Assembly (NCBI RefSeq): GCF_007827045.1
Contig: NZ_RPFW01000002.1
Span: 248,001-312,000 of the forward strand
Length of the DNA stretch: 64,000 nucleotides
Direction of reading: 5' to 3'
DNA from: Trebonia kvetii
GTDB lineage: Bacteria > Actinomycetota > Actinomycetes > Streptosporangiales > Streptosporangiaceae
In this document: in pieces, positions 9,701 to 17,946 of the stretch
How the letters are laid out: the number at the start of each line of letters is the position of its first letter
How positions within the stretch are numbered: the first letter of the stretch is position 1
Notes under the pieces: generated by a model
Told to the model about the DNA's origin: nothing
The model's database searches: none
The model's input: the letters and a program-made list of their open reading frames with translations, nothing else
Translations under genes and position numbers: made by a program

Positions 9701-9827
9701 CGCGGTTCGCGATGCTCTTGCGGAACGTCCCGTGGCTGTTCCAGTACGCAAGGACCCGGTTCTCGAGCTCGGGGAAGTCCGGCTGCGCGGGCACCTCGGA
9801 TGCGCCGGCGCGCGGGTAAGTGGCCAT
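6708..9827 (-). CDS. ileS: Isoleucyl-tRNA synthetase
   Basis: 1039 aa, class I aminoacyl-tRNA synthetase. The HIGH motif appears as [16 protein letters not shown] and the KMSKS loop as [13 protein letters not shown], with the CP1 editing domain between them and an anticodon-binding C-terminal region. It charges tRNA-Ile and proofreads valine. The length and motif spacing fit the eukaryote-like, longer IleRS class common in actinobacteria. Start ATG 9827 has GAGGAGA about 12 bases upstream. An upstream T-box leader indicates control by uncharged tRNA-Ile. The phosphatase and enolase-family genes follow in the same direction. Confidence 0.95.
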   Translation of the reverse strand: MATYPRAGASEVPAQPDFPELENRVLAYWNSHGTFRKSIANRDSTGEFVFYDGPPFANGLPHYGHLLTGYVKDIVPRYKTMRGAKVDRRFGWDTHGLPAEVEAERLLGISGKADILKMGIETFNEACRDSVLRYTREWQDYVTRQARWVDFDNDYKTLDLPYMESVMWAFKTLHDKGLVYQGFKVLPYCWRCETPLSNHELRMDDDVYADRTDPSVTVRFKLDTGEWILAWTTTPWTLPSNLAVAVGADLTYVTVETEDGERYVLAEARLPAYEKEFAGARKLNSFRGEELLGRRYQPLFDYLADAEAFGTGDAWRVIASDEVTTEDGTGVVHMAPAYGEADAAACQAAGIPTVLTVDEQGKYLPVVRDWAGMHVFEANKPIIARLREDGALVRRDDYTHSYPHCWRCRNPLIYKAVSSWFVEVSKFRDRMVELNEQITWVPEHVKHGQFGKWLSGARDWSISRNRFWGSPIPVWQSDDPNYPRTDVYGSLDELERDFGVRPDDLHRPGIDNLVRPNPDDPSGRSMMRRVPEVLDCWFESGSMPFAQVHYPFENAEWFDSHYPGDFIVEYIGQTRGWFYTLHVLATALFDRPSFRTCVSHGIVLGNDGRKMSKSLRNYPDVNEVFDSYGSDAMRWFLMASPILRGGNLVVTEQGIREGVRQALLPLWNTYYFFALYANAESYQASYSTGSQHVLDRYILGKTKSLVENLAAQMDDFAVAGACQELRDYLELLTNWYIRRSRDRFWAGDRAALDTLWTVLETVTRAAAPLLPMTAETIWRGLTGGESVHLEDWPSVQSWPSDAGLASTMDLTRIVCSAALSLRKNQQLRVRLPLATLTVADPSAAALSEFADIIKDEVNVKDLALRADPAALGASTLTVNPRVLGPRLGKQVQEVIRAVKAGDWSVDAGTVTAGGVELRDGEYELKLTAANPDSTLALPGSGLISLDTTLTPALLAEGAARDVVRVVQQARKDAGLDVSDRIALVIGADGATADAVRAHQAFIAGETLAVSLDVAPADGVAGVPQPAGDDGEIRVQVTRV

Positions 9828-9954
9828 GGTGTGCTGCGTCTCCTCGGCTGCGGTCTCGCCCGGCTCCCGTTGTGCAAGACGGCTGGGCGCTGTGCTGTTG
9901 TAGCACTGTGCTGTCCAAACACAGGGCCGACGAGGACGACGCGCCCGCTCCCGT

Positions 9955-10160
9955 GCGAGCACACCGCGGTACCACCTCGCTTGCCGTCCCCGCGTGACCC
10001 GGACCGGGTTTCGCGGGACGGCCGCTCGTTGGCCGGCTATGACGGGCCGAACCCGCCCGGTTCTACTGGGGCGCCGCCCTGCTCCTCGCGGGCCGGGCTG
10101 ATGCCTGTTCTTCCGGGGGCTCCCCGGTGATGGCCGGATCAACGCCTGATGCGGCCAGTG
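9955..10160 (-). promoter_or_regulatory. T-box riboswitch leader of ileS
   Basis: On the minus strand the T-box sequence AGGTGGTACCGCGG occupies 9977-9964. Upstream, CCATCACCGGGGAGCC then CCGGAAGAAC (about 10132-10105) matches the specifier region of the ultrashort-Stem-I actinobacterial ileS leaders, with the isoleucine codon ATC at 10131-10129. Known members of this class expose or hide the ribosome-binding site depending on tRNA-Ile charging. The T-box lies about 137 nt upstream of the ileS ATG, and that interval contains self-complementary stretches (for example AGCACAGTGCT). Exact boundaries are estimated. Confidence 0.85.
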
Positions 10161-10261
10161 TAGCGGCCCGGCGCACGCGAATATTCCGCATGCCCTCGGC
10201 GGGATGGTGCGGGACACTGGTCGGCAGGCGGGGACTGGCTGATGTCGAGGATGGTGCAGAC

Positions 10262-11104
10262 GTGGGGGAGTCGTTCGCGGCGTGGTTCGCGGCGGTGCGT
10301 CAGGCTTACGGGCCGCTGGTGCTTGGCGCGGACCCGCACGGGCAGGTGCTTGCCGACTGGGGGCTTTCCGACGACGCGGACGGGCTCGAGCGGTTCACCG
10401 ACATCGTGCTCGGCGCGGCGGCGGGGACGGCCGGGCTGATCAAGCCGCAGTCCGCGTTCTACGAGCGGCACGGCTGGCGCGGCATCCGCGCCCTGTCGCG
10501 GCTTGTCGCGGCCGCGCGCGGCGAGGGGCTGCTTGTCATACTCGACGTCAAGCGCGGCGACGTGGGCTCGACCAACGACGCCTACGCGCAGGCGTACCTT
10601 GGCGAGGGCGCCGCGCTGCGGGCCGACGCCATCACGGTCCACCCCTACCTGGGGCTGGCGGCCATGGGCGAATACATCACCCGGGCGAACCAGTCGGGCG
10701 GCTGCCTGCTCGTGGTCGTTCGCTCGTCCAATCCGGAGGGCCGTGCCGTGCAGGGGGCGGACGCCGGGCACGGCCAGACCGTCGACCAGCGGCTGCTCGC
10801 GGACATCGGCGCGCTCAACGCCCGGCTCGCGCCCGGCGGCGTCGGGCCAGTGGGGGCGGTGATCGGCCCCGCGGCGGTCGAGCCGCCGCTCGGCGCGGTT
10901 CTTGCCGCGGCGAACGGGCTGCTGCTCGCCCCGGGTGTCGGCGCGCAGGGCGCGTCGCCCGCCGACGTCGCCGCCACGTTCGCGGCCTGCCCGGACCGGG
11001 TCATGCCGTCGGCATCCAGGTCCCTGCTTGCCGCCGGCCCGGATGTCGCCGCGCTGCGGGACGCCACGGCCAGGCTCAATGAGGAATTCCGCGCCCTGCT
11101 GTGA
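10262..11104 (+). CDS. pyrF: Orotidine 5'-phosphate decarboxylase (mycobacterial-type)
   Basis: 280 aa from GTG 10262. The sequence begins with the family pattern [18 protein letters not shown], contains the catalytic Lys/Asp signature [16 protein letters not shown], the phosphate-loop segments [10 protein letters not shown] and [11 protein letters not shown], and ends with a short helical tail. It performs the last step of UMP synthesis. The start is chosen by comparison with mycobacterial PyrF; the open frame extends upstream into the T-box region but without family similarity. It is divergent from ileS and not in a visible pyr operon here. Confidence 0.88.
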   Translation: MGESFAAWFAAVRQAYGPLVLGADPHGQVLADWGLSDDADGLERFTDIVLGAAAGTAGLIKPQSAFYERHGWRGIRALSRLVAAARGEGLLVILDVKRGDVGSTNDAYAQAYLGEGAALRADAITVHPYLGLAAMGEYITRANQSGGCLLVVVRSSNPEGRAVQGADAGHGQTVDQRLLADIGALNARLAPGGVGPVGAVIGPAAVEPPLGAVLAAANGLLLAPGVGAQGASPADVAATFAACPDRVMPSASRSLLAAGPDVAALRDATARLNEEFRALL

Positions 11105-11113
11105 CGCATGGCG

Positions 11114-12382
11114 TCAGGCGGCGGCGCGGACGGGAACGGTCTCGAAGCCGCGCAGCACGAGCAGCGGCCTGCGGACCGGCGTCCCGGCCATCGCCAGGCC
11201 CGGGAAGCGGCTGGTCAGCTCCTCGATCGCGATCCGTCCCTCGAGGCGGGCGAGCGCGGCGCCGAGGCAGTGATGGATGCCGAGCGAGAACGACAGGTGC
11301 CGCGCGGCCTCCGGCCGGTCGACCATGAGCCGTCCGGGCTCGGCGAAAATGGCGGGGTCGCGGTTGGCGCCGCCGATGGACACGATGACGGGGATGCCCT
11401 TTCTGATGACCGTGCCGTCGACCTCCAGGTCCTCGGTCGCCGTCCGCGAGGTCATCTGCACCGGACTGTCGTAGCGCAGCAGTTCCTCGATAGCGCCGGA
11501 GATCAGTTCGGGCTCCTTGCACAGCCGGTCCCACTGCGCACGCTCGCCGAGCAGGGCGACCGTCCCGTTCCCGATCAGGTTCACCGTGGTCTCGAACCCC
11601 GCGACAAGCAGGAGCAGCGCCGTGCTGACCAGTTCGGCGGAGGTGAGGCTGTCGCCCTCCTCCTCGACCGCGATGAGCGCGGAAAGCAGGCTGTCGTCGG
11701 GGTCCGACCTGCGCTTGGCCACCAGGTCCCGCAGGTAGCCGGCGAGGGCGATCTCGGACGCCTGCGAGTGGTGCCTGGCGGCCCGCGAGGTCTGCGGTTC
11801 GAGCGTGGTGACGACGTCATGCCCCCAGGCGCGGAACTTGTCCTGGTCCTCGGCCGGGACGCCGAGCAGGTGGCAGATCACCGCGATCGGCAGCGGGAAT
11901 GCGAACGCGTCGATGAGGTTGAACTCCGGGCCGCGAGCGTCAGCCTGATCGAGGAGCCGGACTGCCCGCTCGCGGATCCACGGCTCGAGCCCGGCGATCG
12001 CGCGCGGCGTGAACGCGCCGGACACCAGCCGGCGGATCCGGGTGTGGTCAGGCGGGTCCAGGGTGAGCAGGTCCCCCGCGGGCAGCTCGGCGCGCGGATC
12101 GCCGAGCGGGAACGACGGCGGCTGGTAGCCGCGCTGGTGCACCGGCGAGGAGCTGAACCGCCGGTCGCGCAGCACGGTCTCCGCCGTGGCGTGACTCGCG
12201 GTGACCCAGGGCCCGAGCGAGCTGCGGACCAGGCCGCGGCGCCGGATGTCCTCATACAGCGGGTAGGGGTCGCCCTTCGACTGCGGCCGCATCCACCGGG
12301 CGACGGGGTCGCCGCGCCAGGCGAAGTAGCGGACGATCGAGGGTTCCACGACGCGGCGCATCAGCGGCTCTGCGAGGCTCAT
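11114..12382 (-). CDS. Cytochrome P450
   Basis: 422 aa, soluble bacterial class. Visible landmarks: I-helix oxygen-binding motif LLVAGFETTVN, K-helix ExxR in EELLRYDSPVQ, and heme-ligand loop FSLGIHHCLGAALARLEG with the cysteine thiolate. The dehydration-prone DHTRIRRLVSGAFTPR segment is also typical. It should use a ferredoxin/reductase pair, but none is encoded nearby. The substrate is not predictable. A GGGAG lies just upstream of ATG 12382. It ends 9 bp from the convergent pyrF. Confidence 0.93.
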   Translation of the reverse strand: MSLAEPLMRRVVEPSIVRYFAWRGDPVARWMRPQSKGDPYPLYEDIRRRGLVRSSLGPWVTASHATAETVLRDRRFSSSPVHQRGYQPPSFPLGDPRAELPAGDLLTLDPPDHTRIRRLVSGAFTPRAIAGLEPWIRERAVRLLDQADARGPEFNLIDAFAFPLPIAVICHLLGVPAEDQDKFRAWGHDVVTTLEPQTSRAARHHSQASEIALAGYLRDLVAKRRSDPDDSLLSALIAVEEEGDSLTSAELVSTALLLLVAGFETTVNLIGNGTVALLGERAQWDRLCKEPELISGAIEELLRYDSPVQMTSRTATEDLEVDGTVIRKGIPVIVSIGGANRDPAIFAEPGRLMVDRPEAARHLSFSLGIHHCLGAALARLEGRIAIEELTSRFPGLAMAGTPVRRPLLVLRGFETVPVRAAA

Positions 12383-12451
12383 CGGATCTCCCGGTCAGGG
12401 CGGCATACCCGGCATGTCAACGGTAACCGGAAACGAGCTATTACGCGACTG

Positions 12452-13258
12452 CTAGCGGTCGGCTCGGGCGATCGCGACGAGGTTCTGGCTGAACCCGAGC
12501 AGCGACGGCTCGGCTTCCGTGCGGCGGAGCAGGTCGGTGACCGCAGCGCGCCGCTCCTGGTCGTCGAGCCGCTCCGCGAGATCGGGCAGCGCGATCTTGG
12601 CGATACCGGTCCCGCCGACGATCCGGTCTAGCGTCAGGCCCGCGTCGGCGACCTCGGCGGCGAGGTCCTCCGGGCGGTGGAAGTAGGACGTGGTGAACCC
12701 GGCGACATCGCCGTCCGGGTTGCGGTACTGGCCGCCGGCGAGGAACTGGGCCGTCGCCGCGGGCGACCGAGGCTTGCCCGCGGCGAGCTCTTCGAGCAGC
12801 GGGTAGAACCGGGACAGCCCGACCGCCAGCACGACACCGCCTGGCCTGGTCGCTCGCCGCGCCTCCGACAGCGCCGCGACCCGGTCGTCCCTGCAAGTCA
12901 GGTGGTACAGCGGGCCGAACAGCAGCACCGCGTCCGCGCTTGAGTCGGCCACCGCGAGCGAGCGCGCGTCGCCGATGCGGGCGCTTGCGAGGGGAACCGC
13001 CGTCCGCGAGTCCTCGATGGCCTGGGACACCAGATGCTGAACCGGGTCGATGAGATGAACCTCGTACCCGACTGCGGCGAGCGGGATTGCGTAGCGGCCG
13101 GCGGCGCCCCCCACGTCGAGCACCGTCGCCGGCGCTGCGGGCAGGAACCTTTCGAGCAGCTCCCACATCCGGAGGAACTCGATACCGCGGGCGCCGGAGC
13201 CGAGCCGGTCACGTTCGCCGTTGCACTCGTAGTAGGAGATGATCTCCGGGTCGATCAT
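12452..13258 (-). CDS. Class I SAM-dependent methyltransferase
   Basis: 268 aa. Motif I is VLDVGGAAGRYAIPLA with the acidic end of beta-2 in HLIDPV. The segment ADAVLLFGPLYHLTCRDDR and the post-motif RPGGVVLAVGLSRFYP complete a Rossmann methyltransferase. The GPLYHL signature is typical of UbiE/small-molecule methyltransferases of actinobacteria. Acceptor unknown. TAGGGT lies exactly six bases before the ATG with no Shine-Dalgarno, so the message is likely leaderless. It runs in the same direction as the P450 70 bp downstream, though co-transcription is not demonstrated. Confidence 0.85.
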   Translation of the reverse strand: MIDPEIISYYECNGERDRLGSGARGIEFLRMWELLERFLPAAPATVLDVGGAAGRYAIPLAAVGYEVHLIDPVQHLVSQAIEDSRTAVPLASARIGDARSLAVADSSADAVLLFGPLYHLTCRDDRVAALSEARRATRPGGVVLAVGLSRFYPLLEELAAGKPRSPAATAQFLAGGQYRNPDGDVAGFTTSYFHRPEDLAAEVADAGLTLDRIVGGTGIAKIALPDLAERLDDQERRAAVTDLLRRTEAEPSLLGFSQNLVAIARADR

Positions 13259-13289
13259 GACCCCACCCTAGGTGGCTGGCGAGCGGTTT

Positions 13290-13868
13290 TCACCTTGGGG
13301 TTTCTGGCCGCAGGCCGGCCAGGGTGACGGCGACCAGCCGGCGAACGGCCGCGCGGGACGGTATGCCGCCGGCGGCGCTCAGCGCGTGCAGGCAGTAGCT
13401 GGCCAGCTCGCCTGCCGGGACTCCCGGCCGGATGTCCCCGCTCGCGGCGCAGGCGGTGATCAGGTCGCTGACCAGGACGTGCAGCTGCTGCCTGGCCTCG
13501 GTGACGTGCCTGCCGCGGTGCAGCATCGCGACGGGCAGGTCGCTGCCCTGATGCGCGTGCTGGATCTGCGCGAACGCGGACAGCACCGCCTCCAGCCGCG
13601 CGCCGGGCCCGTCGGCGGCATCGCGTGCCTGCTCAAGCAGGTGCAGGTGCCGGGTGATCTGCCGCTCATGCCAGGCGACAAGCACCGATTCCACGTCGGG
13701 GAAGTACTTGTACAGCGTGGCCCGGCCGATCCCGGCCGCCGCGGCCAGCTGCGACATCGTCACCGACGCCAGGCCATGCTCGGCGAGCTGCGCCGCGAAG
13801 GCGTCGAGCGTCGCATCGTGCACGGCACGACGGTGCTCCTCGATCGTCTCGGTCCACAGCCTTGGCAC
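13290..13868 (-). CDS. TetR-family transcriptional regulator
   Basis: 192 aa. The N-terminal helix-turn-helix reads VTMSQLAAAAGIGRATLYKYFPDVESVL, the canonical TetR DNA-binding fold (quoted segments overlap residues about 30-60), followed by a helical ligand-binding domain. GTG start at 13868 has TATTCT seven bases upstream, suggesting a leaderless transcript. It is divergent from the DUF2218 gene, with operator-like repeats between them, so autoregulation and control of DUF2218 are likely. The inducer is unknown. Confidence 0.88.
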   Translation of the reverse strand: MPRLWTETIEEHRRAVHDATLDAFAAQLAEHGLASVTMSQLAAAAGIGRATLYKYFPDVESVLVAWHERQITRHLHLLEQARDAADGPGARLEAVLSAFAQIQHAHQGSDLPVAMLHRGRHVTEARQQLHVLVSDLITACAASGDIRPGVPAGELASYCLHALSAAGGIPSRAAVRRLVAVTLAGLRPETPR

Positions 13869-13875
13869 GCCAGTG

Positions 13876-13938
13876 AGAATACACTACGCCGCTGTCGATA
13901 CACTACGACTTGATGAAGACAGTGTGTCTTGATAAATC
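13876..13938. promoter_or_regulatory. TetR-DUF2218 divergent operator/promoter
   Basis: Two exact copies of ATACACTACG (13879-13888 and 13898-13907) are spaced 19 bp apart. A perfect inverted repeat, AAGACA-GTG-TGTCTT (13916-13930), fills the spacer between TTGATG (13910-13915) and TAAATC (13933-13938), a plausible rightward promoter with a 17-bp spacer. This is the classic position for repressor binding. Confidence 0.6.
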
Positions 13939-13975
13939 TTGCCTGCCGCCAGGCAGAGACGGAAGGTCACAAGCC

Positions 13976-14344
13976 ATGCCATCAGCGGAAACACGGATCC
14001 AGACCGGGAACGCCGCCGCTTACCTGGCCCGGTTCTGCGGGCACCTCGCCAAGCTCGGCGCTCCTGGTCGTTTTTCCGGGCATGCCCCTGGCCGGCACGC
14101 CGGCGGCGGCCAGCCGCCCGCGGTGCTGCGTGTCGAGCACACCGCCGACGCCGGAAGCATCACCCTGACGTGGGGCCAGCTGACTCTGCGCGCGACAGCC
14201 GGCGAGCTCATGATCCGCGCCGACGCCTCCAGCCAGGAAGACCTGGACCGCATCCAGGACATGGCCGCCAGCCGGCTGCTGAAGTTCGGCCGCCGCGAAG
14301 ACCTGGACACCCGGTGGACACCGGTGACAGGCGCCGACTGCTGA
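13976..14344 (+). CDS. DUF2218-type protein
   Basis: 122 aa. The pattern NAAAYLARFCGHLAKLG near the N-terminus and the central beta-rich segment SITLTWGQLTLRATAGELMI followed by a helix are typical of DUF2218, small cytosolic proteins often linked to siderophore or TetR loci. Start ATG 13976 has GGAAGG nine bases upstream. Gene order with divergent TetR suggests that regulator controls it. Biochemical function is not established; I cannot say more from sequence. Confidence 0.72.
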   Translation: MPSAETRIQTGNAAAYLARFCGHLAKLGAPGRFSGHAPGRHAGGGQPPAVLRVEHTADAGSITLTWGQLTLRATAGELMIRADASSQEDLDRIQDMAASRLLKFGRREDLDTRWTPVTGADC

Positions 14345-14404
14345 ACCGGGCTGCGCCCGGCCGCCCAAGGCAGCAGGACCGTTCATGTTGATCTGCCTGA
14401 ACTG

Positions 14405-14461
14405 CTCTTTCAACCCAATGGTTGACACACTCGCGCGCGTGGCGTAGCGTCTCTTTCAACC
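14405..14461 (+). promoter_or_regulatory. ArsR-operon promoter with repeated operator motif
   Basis: TTGACA (14422-14427) and TAGCGT (14445-14450) are separated by 17 bp. CTCTTTCAACC occurs twice (14405-14415 and 14451-14461), flanking the promoter, and CAACCcaatGGTTG (14411-14424) is an inverted repeat overlapping the -35 box. This fits autorepression by the ArsR-type gene at 14490. Confidence 0.65.
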
Positions 14462-14489
14462 AGACAGTAGAAAGGCATGGTGAGCGGCG

Positions 14490-14855
14490 ATGACCGGTGA
14501 CGCGCTATCGCGGGTCTTCGCGGCGCTCGCGGATCCGACCAGGCGGGACATGGTGGGCCGGCTATCGGCGGGCGACGCCACGGTCAGCCAGCTCGCCGAG
14601 CCGTACCAGATGACGTTGCAGGCGGTCTACAAGCACCTGAAGGTGCTGGAGGACGCCGGGATGGTGAGCCGGCCGCCGGGTCCCCAGCCCCGCTCAGTAC
14701 GGCTGGAAGCGAGGGTCTTCGACCTGATGGACAAGTGGATCGAGCGTTACCGGCGCCAGGCCGAGGAACGTTACCGCCGCCTCGACGACGTGCTGGCGCG
14801 GATGAATGACGACACGCCGGGCGACACCGGCGCACGGGAGGAGACAGGGACATGA
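14490..14855 (+). CDS. ArsR/SmtB-type winged-helix repressor
   Basis: 121 aa. It begins ALSRVFAALADPTRRDMVGR and has the recognition helix region MTLQAVYKHLKVLEDAGMV, the standard ArsR-family pattern. No metal-binding CxC motif is present, and the family branch that precedes SRPBCC (AHSA1) genes generally lacks one. It overlaps the next gene by ATGA, so the two are translationally coupled. A well-formed promoter with repeated operator-like elements lies just upstream. Confidence 0.88.
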   Translation: MTGDALSRVFAALADPTRRDMVGRLSAGDATVSQLAEPYQMTLQAVYKHLKVLEDAGMVSRPPGPQPRSVRLEARVFDLMDKWIERYRRQAEERYRRLDDVLARMNDDTPGDTGAREETGT

Positions 14856-15334
14856 ACACCATCGGAGAAACCACCATCGAGGCGGACCCGAAGGTACCGG
14901 TCATCCGCATGAGCCGCGACTTCACCGCCACACAAGAGCAGCTGTTCCGGGCGCACACCGATCCGGAGCTGTTCGCGCAGTGGGTGGGGCCGCGGTCGCT
15001 GCAGACGCGGGTTATCGAGTGGGATGCCCGGACCGGGGGCAGCTGGCGGTACGTATCCACCCGCGACGGCGAGGAGTACGGGTTCCGCGGCTGCTTCCAC
15101 GAGGTGCGGCCGGACCGGATCGTGCAGACGTTCACCTACGAGGGGCAGCCCGACGAGGTGGCGCTGGGGACGCTGTGGTTCGAGGACCTCGGCAACGGTC
15201 GTACCCGCCTGCACACGCAGTCCCTCGTGGACAGTTTCGAGGCGCGCGACATGTTCCTGGCCAGTGGCATGGAGGTTGGCGTCAACGAGGGCTACGCCAA
15301 GCTCGACGAGATGATCGGCCAGGGCAGTGTCTGA
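14852..15334 (+). CDS. SRPBCC (AHSA1-like) domain protein
   Basis: 160 aa. START/Bet v 1-like fold is indicated by SRDFTATQEQLFRAHTDPEL, FAQWVGPRSLQ, GGSWRYV and the C-terminal helix region. These proteins bind hydrophobic ligands; the genes regularly follow an ArsR repressor, as here, where the start overlaps the arsR stop as ATGA. Second gene of a three-gene operon. The ligand is not known. Confidence 0.87.
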   Translation: MNTIGETTIEADPKVPVIRMSRDFTATQEQLFRAHTDPELFAQWVGPRSLQTRVIEWDARTGGSWRYVSTRDGEEYGFRGCFHEVRPDRIVQTFTYEGQPDEVALGTLWFEDLGNGRTRLHTQSLVDSFEARDMFLASGMEVGVNEGYAKLDEMIGQGSV

Positions 15335-15914
15335 GCCGCTGGTGCTGCCGGACCGGCCCGCGGAGCGGCACCGGGAGATCGGCTGGGTGTTCACCGACCG
15401 GGTGCGCGGCACCCGCGCGTGGGACGTGCCCGCGCCGGTCGACGGGTGGGTCGCCCGCGATGTCGTGCGCCACCTCGTCGAGTGGCTGCCGGCGCTCCTC
15501 GCCGGCGGCTCGACGGTGCGGCTGCCGGCGGTACCGTCCGTCGACGACGACCCCGTCGGCGCGTGGCAGGCGCACGTCGATGCCGTGCAGGCATTGCTCG
15601 ACGACCCGGGCACCGCAGGCCTCACCCTGGCCAACCCGCACATCGGTGCGGTTCCGGTGGACCGGGCGATCGATCAGTTCTACACCTCGGACGTGTTCAT
15701 GCACACGTGGGACCTGGCCCGGGCGACCGGCCAGGACGACCGCCTCAACCCGTCGTTCTGCGCCTCGCTGCTGGCCGGGATGGAACCGATGGAGGACGTC
15801 ATCCGATCGTCGGGACAGTACGGCGCCCGGGTGCCGGTGCCCGACGACGCCGACGCGCAGACCAGGCTGCTCGGCTTCATCGGCCGCGACCCGTACTGGA
15901 CAGCGGCGAGCTAG
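15327..15914 (+). CDS. DinB-fold, mycothiol-dependent maleylpyruvate isomerase-like protein
   Basis: 195 aa. The helical pattern VDGWVARDVVRHLVEWLP near residue 45 and DVFMHTWDLARATGQ near residue 130 match the TIGR03086-like actinobacterial DinB/MDMPI family; the His residues in VVRHL and FMHTWD are the presumed metal ligands. It may be a mycothiol S-transferase. GTG start overlaps the SRPBCC stop by eight bases, making the third gene of the ArsR operon. Its TAG stop shares the tetranucleotide CTAG with the stop of the convergent phosphatase. Confidence 0.8.
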   Translation: MSEPLVLPDRPAERHREIGWVFTDRVRGTRAWDVPAPVDGWVARDVVRHLVEWLPALLAGGSTVRLPAVPSVDDDPVGAWQAHVDAVQALLDDPGTAGLTLANPHIGAVPVDRAIDQFYTSDVFMHTWDLARATGQDDRLNPSFCASLLAGMEPMEDVIRSSGQYGARVPVPDDADAQTRLLGFIGRDPYWTAAS

Positions 15915-17854
15915 ACCGCCGGCCGCGGCAGCGTCTCGCCCGCGGTCCTGGAGAACACCACCCGGTCAAGCTCCCGCCCCTGCTCGTTGATGAAGCGGAG
16001 CGTCATCGTGGTGCGCTGGCCGCGCGGCGCGGGCGTGACATCCAGGGCGATGAAACCGTAGTCGTCGTAGCGCGCCTGGGACCAGTCGACGGTTTCGTAG
16101 GTCTTGCTGAAGTCGAGCTCGGCCACCCATGGCCCGCTTTTCGCCGTAGGGTCCGCGCTGACGGTCGTGCCGCTGCCCGGCCCGGCGGCGAAGTTGCGGT
16201 CGGTGGCGCCGCCGGTCCAGCCGTAGCGGGGCGTCCCCGCGGTGCCGACGACGACGTAGGTGGTGCCGTCCCTGGCGGGCTCCACCTCGGCGGGCTCATC
16301 GGGGGAAACCGCCACCGCCTGCCTGGTCGAGCGGGCGCTGTTCGTCGCGGCGTCATACAGCAGCGGGTTGGTGCGCTCGTAGACGTGGTTGTGGCCCTGG
16401 ACCGCCAGGTCGAGCTGGTACCAGGCGAACAGCGGGGCGAGCGTCGAGCGCACGCCGCCGTCGGAGCTGTGGCCGTTGCAGGTGGAGAACGCGCACTCGT
16501 GGAAGAACGCGATGATGAAATCGACCGTCGGGTCGGCGCGCCAGGCCGCGAGCCGCTCCTCCAGCCAGGCGGCCTGCGCGCCGCCGCTGTAGCCGGTCAG
16601 GCCCTGGAACTCAAAGCACAGCTCGTTGGCGTCCAGGCTGATGATGCCGACGTTGCCGTAGCGGAGGCTGTAGACCGACGGACAGCCGGACGGGCCGGTC
16701 GCCGGCAGGTCGAGCCGCGTCGCCAGGCCGCCGTAGCCGAGCTTGCCGTAGGCGTCGACCGTTGCCTGATCGGCGGCGAGCTGTGCGGAGAACAGCTCGG
16801 AATCGTGGTTGCCGGTGGCGAACATCCACGGGATCCGCGCCGCGCTGTGCTCGATCATCGGCAGCCAGCTCGTCCAGACCCACGGGTCGTAGAAGCCCCA
16901 GCCGTGACTGGTCGGCGGCGGGGCCGGCGTGTTGCCGTCGGCCGGCTGGCTGCCGTTGGGGCCGTTCGGGTTGATGATCGGCTGGATGTCGCCCTTGCCC
17001 TGCGCGTAGCACAGGTCGCCCGCCTGCAGGTTGAACCGGGACGGCGTGCCGTTGGCCAGGTTGCACACCCGCATGATCTGCTTGATCACCGCCGACGTGG
17101 TGTTGTGGCCGGTGTTGGCCGGGTCGTCGGGGTCATCAGGCTCGAACGAGCCGTTGTTCCACATGCCCCACGTCTTCTCCGGCTTCAGCGACGGGTCCCG
17201 GTCGAGCGACGGTCCCGGGATGCCCTCGTCGCCGAACGCGGTGAACGTGAACGGCTCGGTCACCACGTCGGGGACGGTCATGAACGTCGCGTCGGACGTG
17301 GCGCCGTGGTCACCGCCCGTCGCGTACCGGAAGCGGTAGTGGTACTCGGTGCCTGGCGCCAGGCCGGTGAGGTGCGCGTGCACGAAGAACTGATCGGCGT
17401 TGAGCATCCGCGACGCGCGCAGCGCGCCCGGCTCGCCGTCCCACACCGGCACGTGGGAGATCAGCTCGCGGATCTCGGCCTCCACGGTCATGCCGTAGGA
17501 ACGGTCCGCGCCGTACTCCAGCCACACCCGCAGCGACTTCGGCGGCACCGCGTTGTACGTGCGCACGTTGAACAGCTGGCCGCCGACCCACATCTGCGTC
17601 CGCGGGTCGTCGCCGTAGGACAGATGGCGGCCGTTGACGAGGAAGCCCTCGGCGATCGTGCCCGCGCTCGCGACGGCCACGCCGGCGGCCGGGCCGGAAC
17701 CGCTCCCGCTGCCGAGGACGAAGTCGCCCGCGGCCGCGCCGACCGGGGTCTCGGTGAACGCCCGGCGGCTCACCCCATGACGGCGCAGGTGCGCCATCCA
17801 CTGTTCGTACTGTTCGGCGAGCGGGCGGTGCCGCGGGCCGCGCGGTGCTGACAT
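15911..17854 (-). CDS. Secreted purple acid phosphatase-like metallophosphoesterase (Tat substrate)
   Basis: 647 aa. SRRAFTE near residue 29 is a twin-arginine-like motif, followed by a short Gly/Ala hydrophobic stretch, so export by Tat is likely. A fibronectin-like N-terminal domain (about 70-190) ends at FTFTAFGDEG, then the calcineurin-like phosphatase motifs appear in order: LQAGDLCYAQG, FATGNHDSE, FFHECAFS and QGHNHVYERTN. Together these give a dinuclear metal centre; substrates are probably phosphomonoesters outside the cell. TAAGAT lies six bases before the ATG, so the transcript may be leaderless. Confidence 0.85.
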   Translation of the reverse strand: MSAPRGPRHRPLAEQYEQWMAHLRRHGVSRRAFTETPVGAAAGDFVLGSGSGSGPAAGVAVASAGTIAEGFLVNGRHLSYGDDPRTQMWVGGQLFNVRTYNAVPPKSLRVWLEYGADRSYGMTVEAEIRELISHVPVWDGEPGALRASRMLNADQFFVHAHLTGLAPGTEYHYRFRYATGGDHGATSDATFMTVPDVVTEPFTFTAFGDEGIPGPSLDRDPSLKPEKTWGMWNNGSFEPDDPDDPANTGHNTTSAVIKQIMRVCNLANGTPSRFNLQAGDLCYAQGKGDIQPIINPNGPNGSQPADGNTPAPPPTSHGWGFYDPWVWTSWLPMIEHSAARIPWMFATGNHDSELFSAQLAADQATVDAYGKLGYGGLATRLDLPATGPSGCPSVYSLRYGNVGIISLDANELCFEFQGLTGYSGGAQAAWLEERLAAWRADPTVDFIIAFFHECAFSTCNGHSSDGGVRSTLAPLFAWYQLDLAVQGHNHVYERTNPLLYDAATNSARSTRQAVAVSPDEPAEVEPARDGTTYVVVGTAGTPRYGWTGGATDRNFAAGPGSGTTVSADPTAKSGPWVAELDFSKTYETVDWSQARYDDYGFIALDVTPAPRGQRTTMTLRFINEQGRELDRVVFSRTAGETLPRPAV

Positions 17855-17946
17855 GGCTGGATCTTAGGGTTGTCCGCGTGCCGCCTGCACGATTCTCACG
17901 TGAACCGGCAGTGATGCTTTCCCGCCGGTGCGCAGCCGCCGCTGAC

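Noticed and set aside
10127..10261. N-terminal extension of PyrF (45 residues)
   Set aside because: Overlaps the ileS T-box specifier region and has no similarity to the family; start placed at GTG 10262.
15419..17851. Very long rightward frame (about 810 codons) opposite the purple acid phosphatase
   Set aside because: Arg/Ala/Gly-rich shadow of the real leftward gene, which has complete metal motifs; no protein-like pattern on the other strand.
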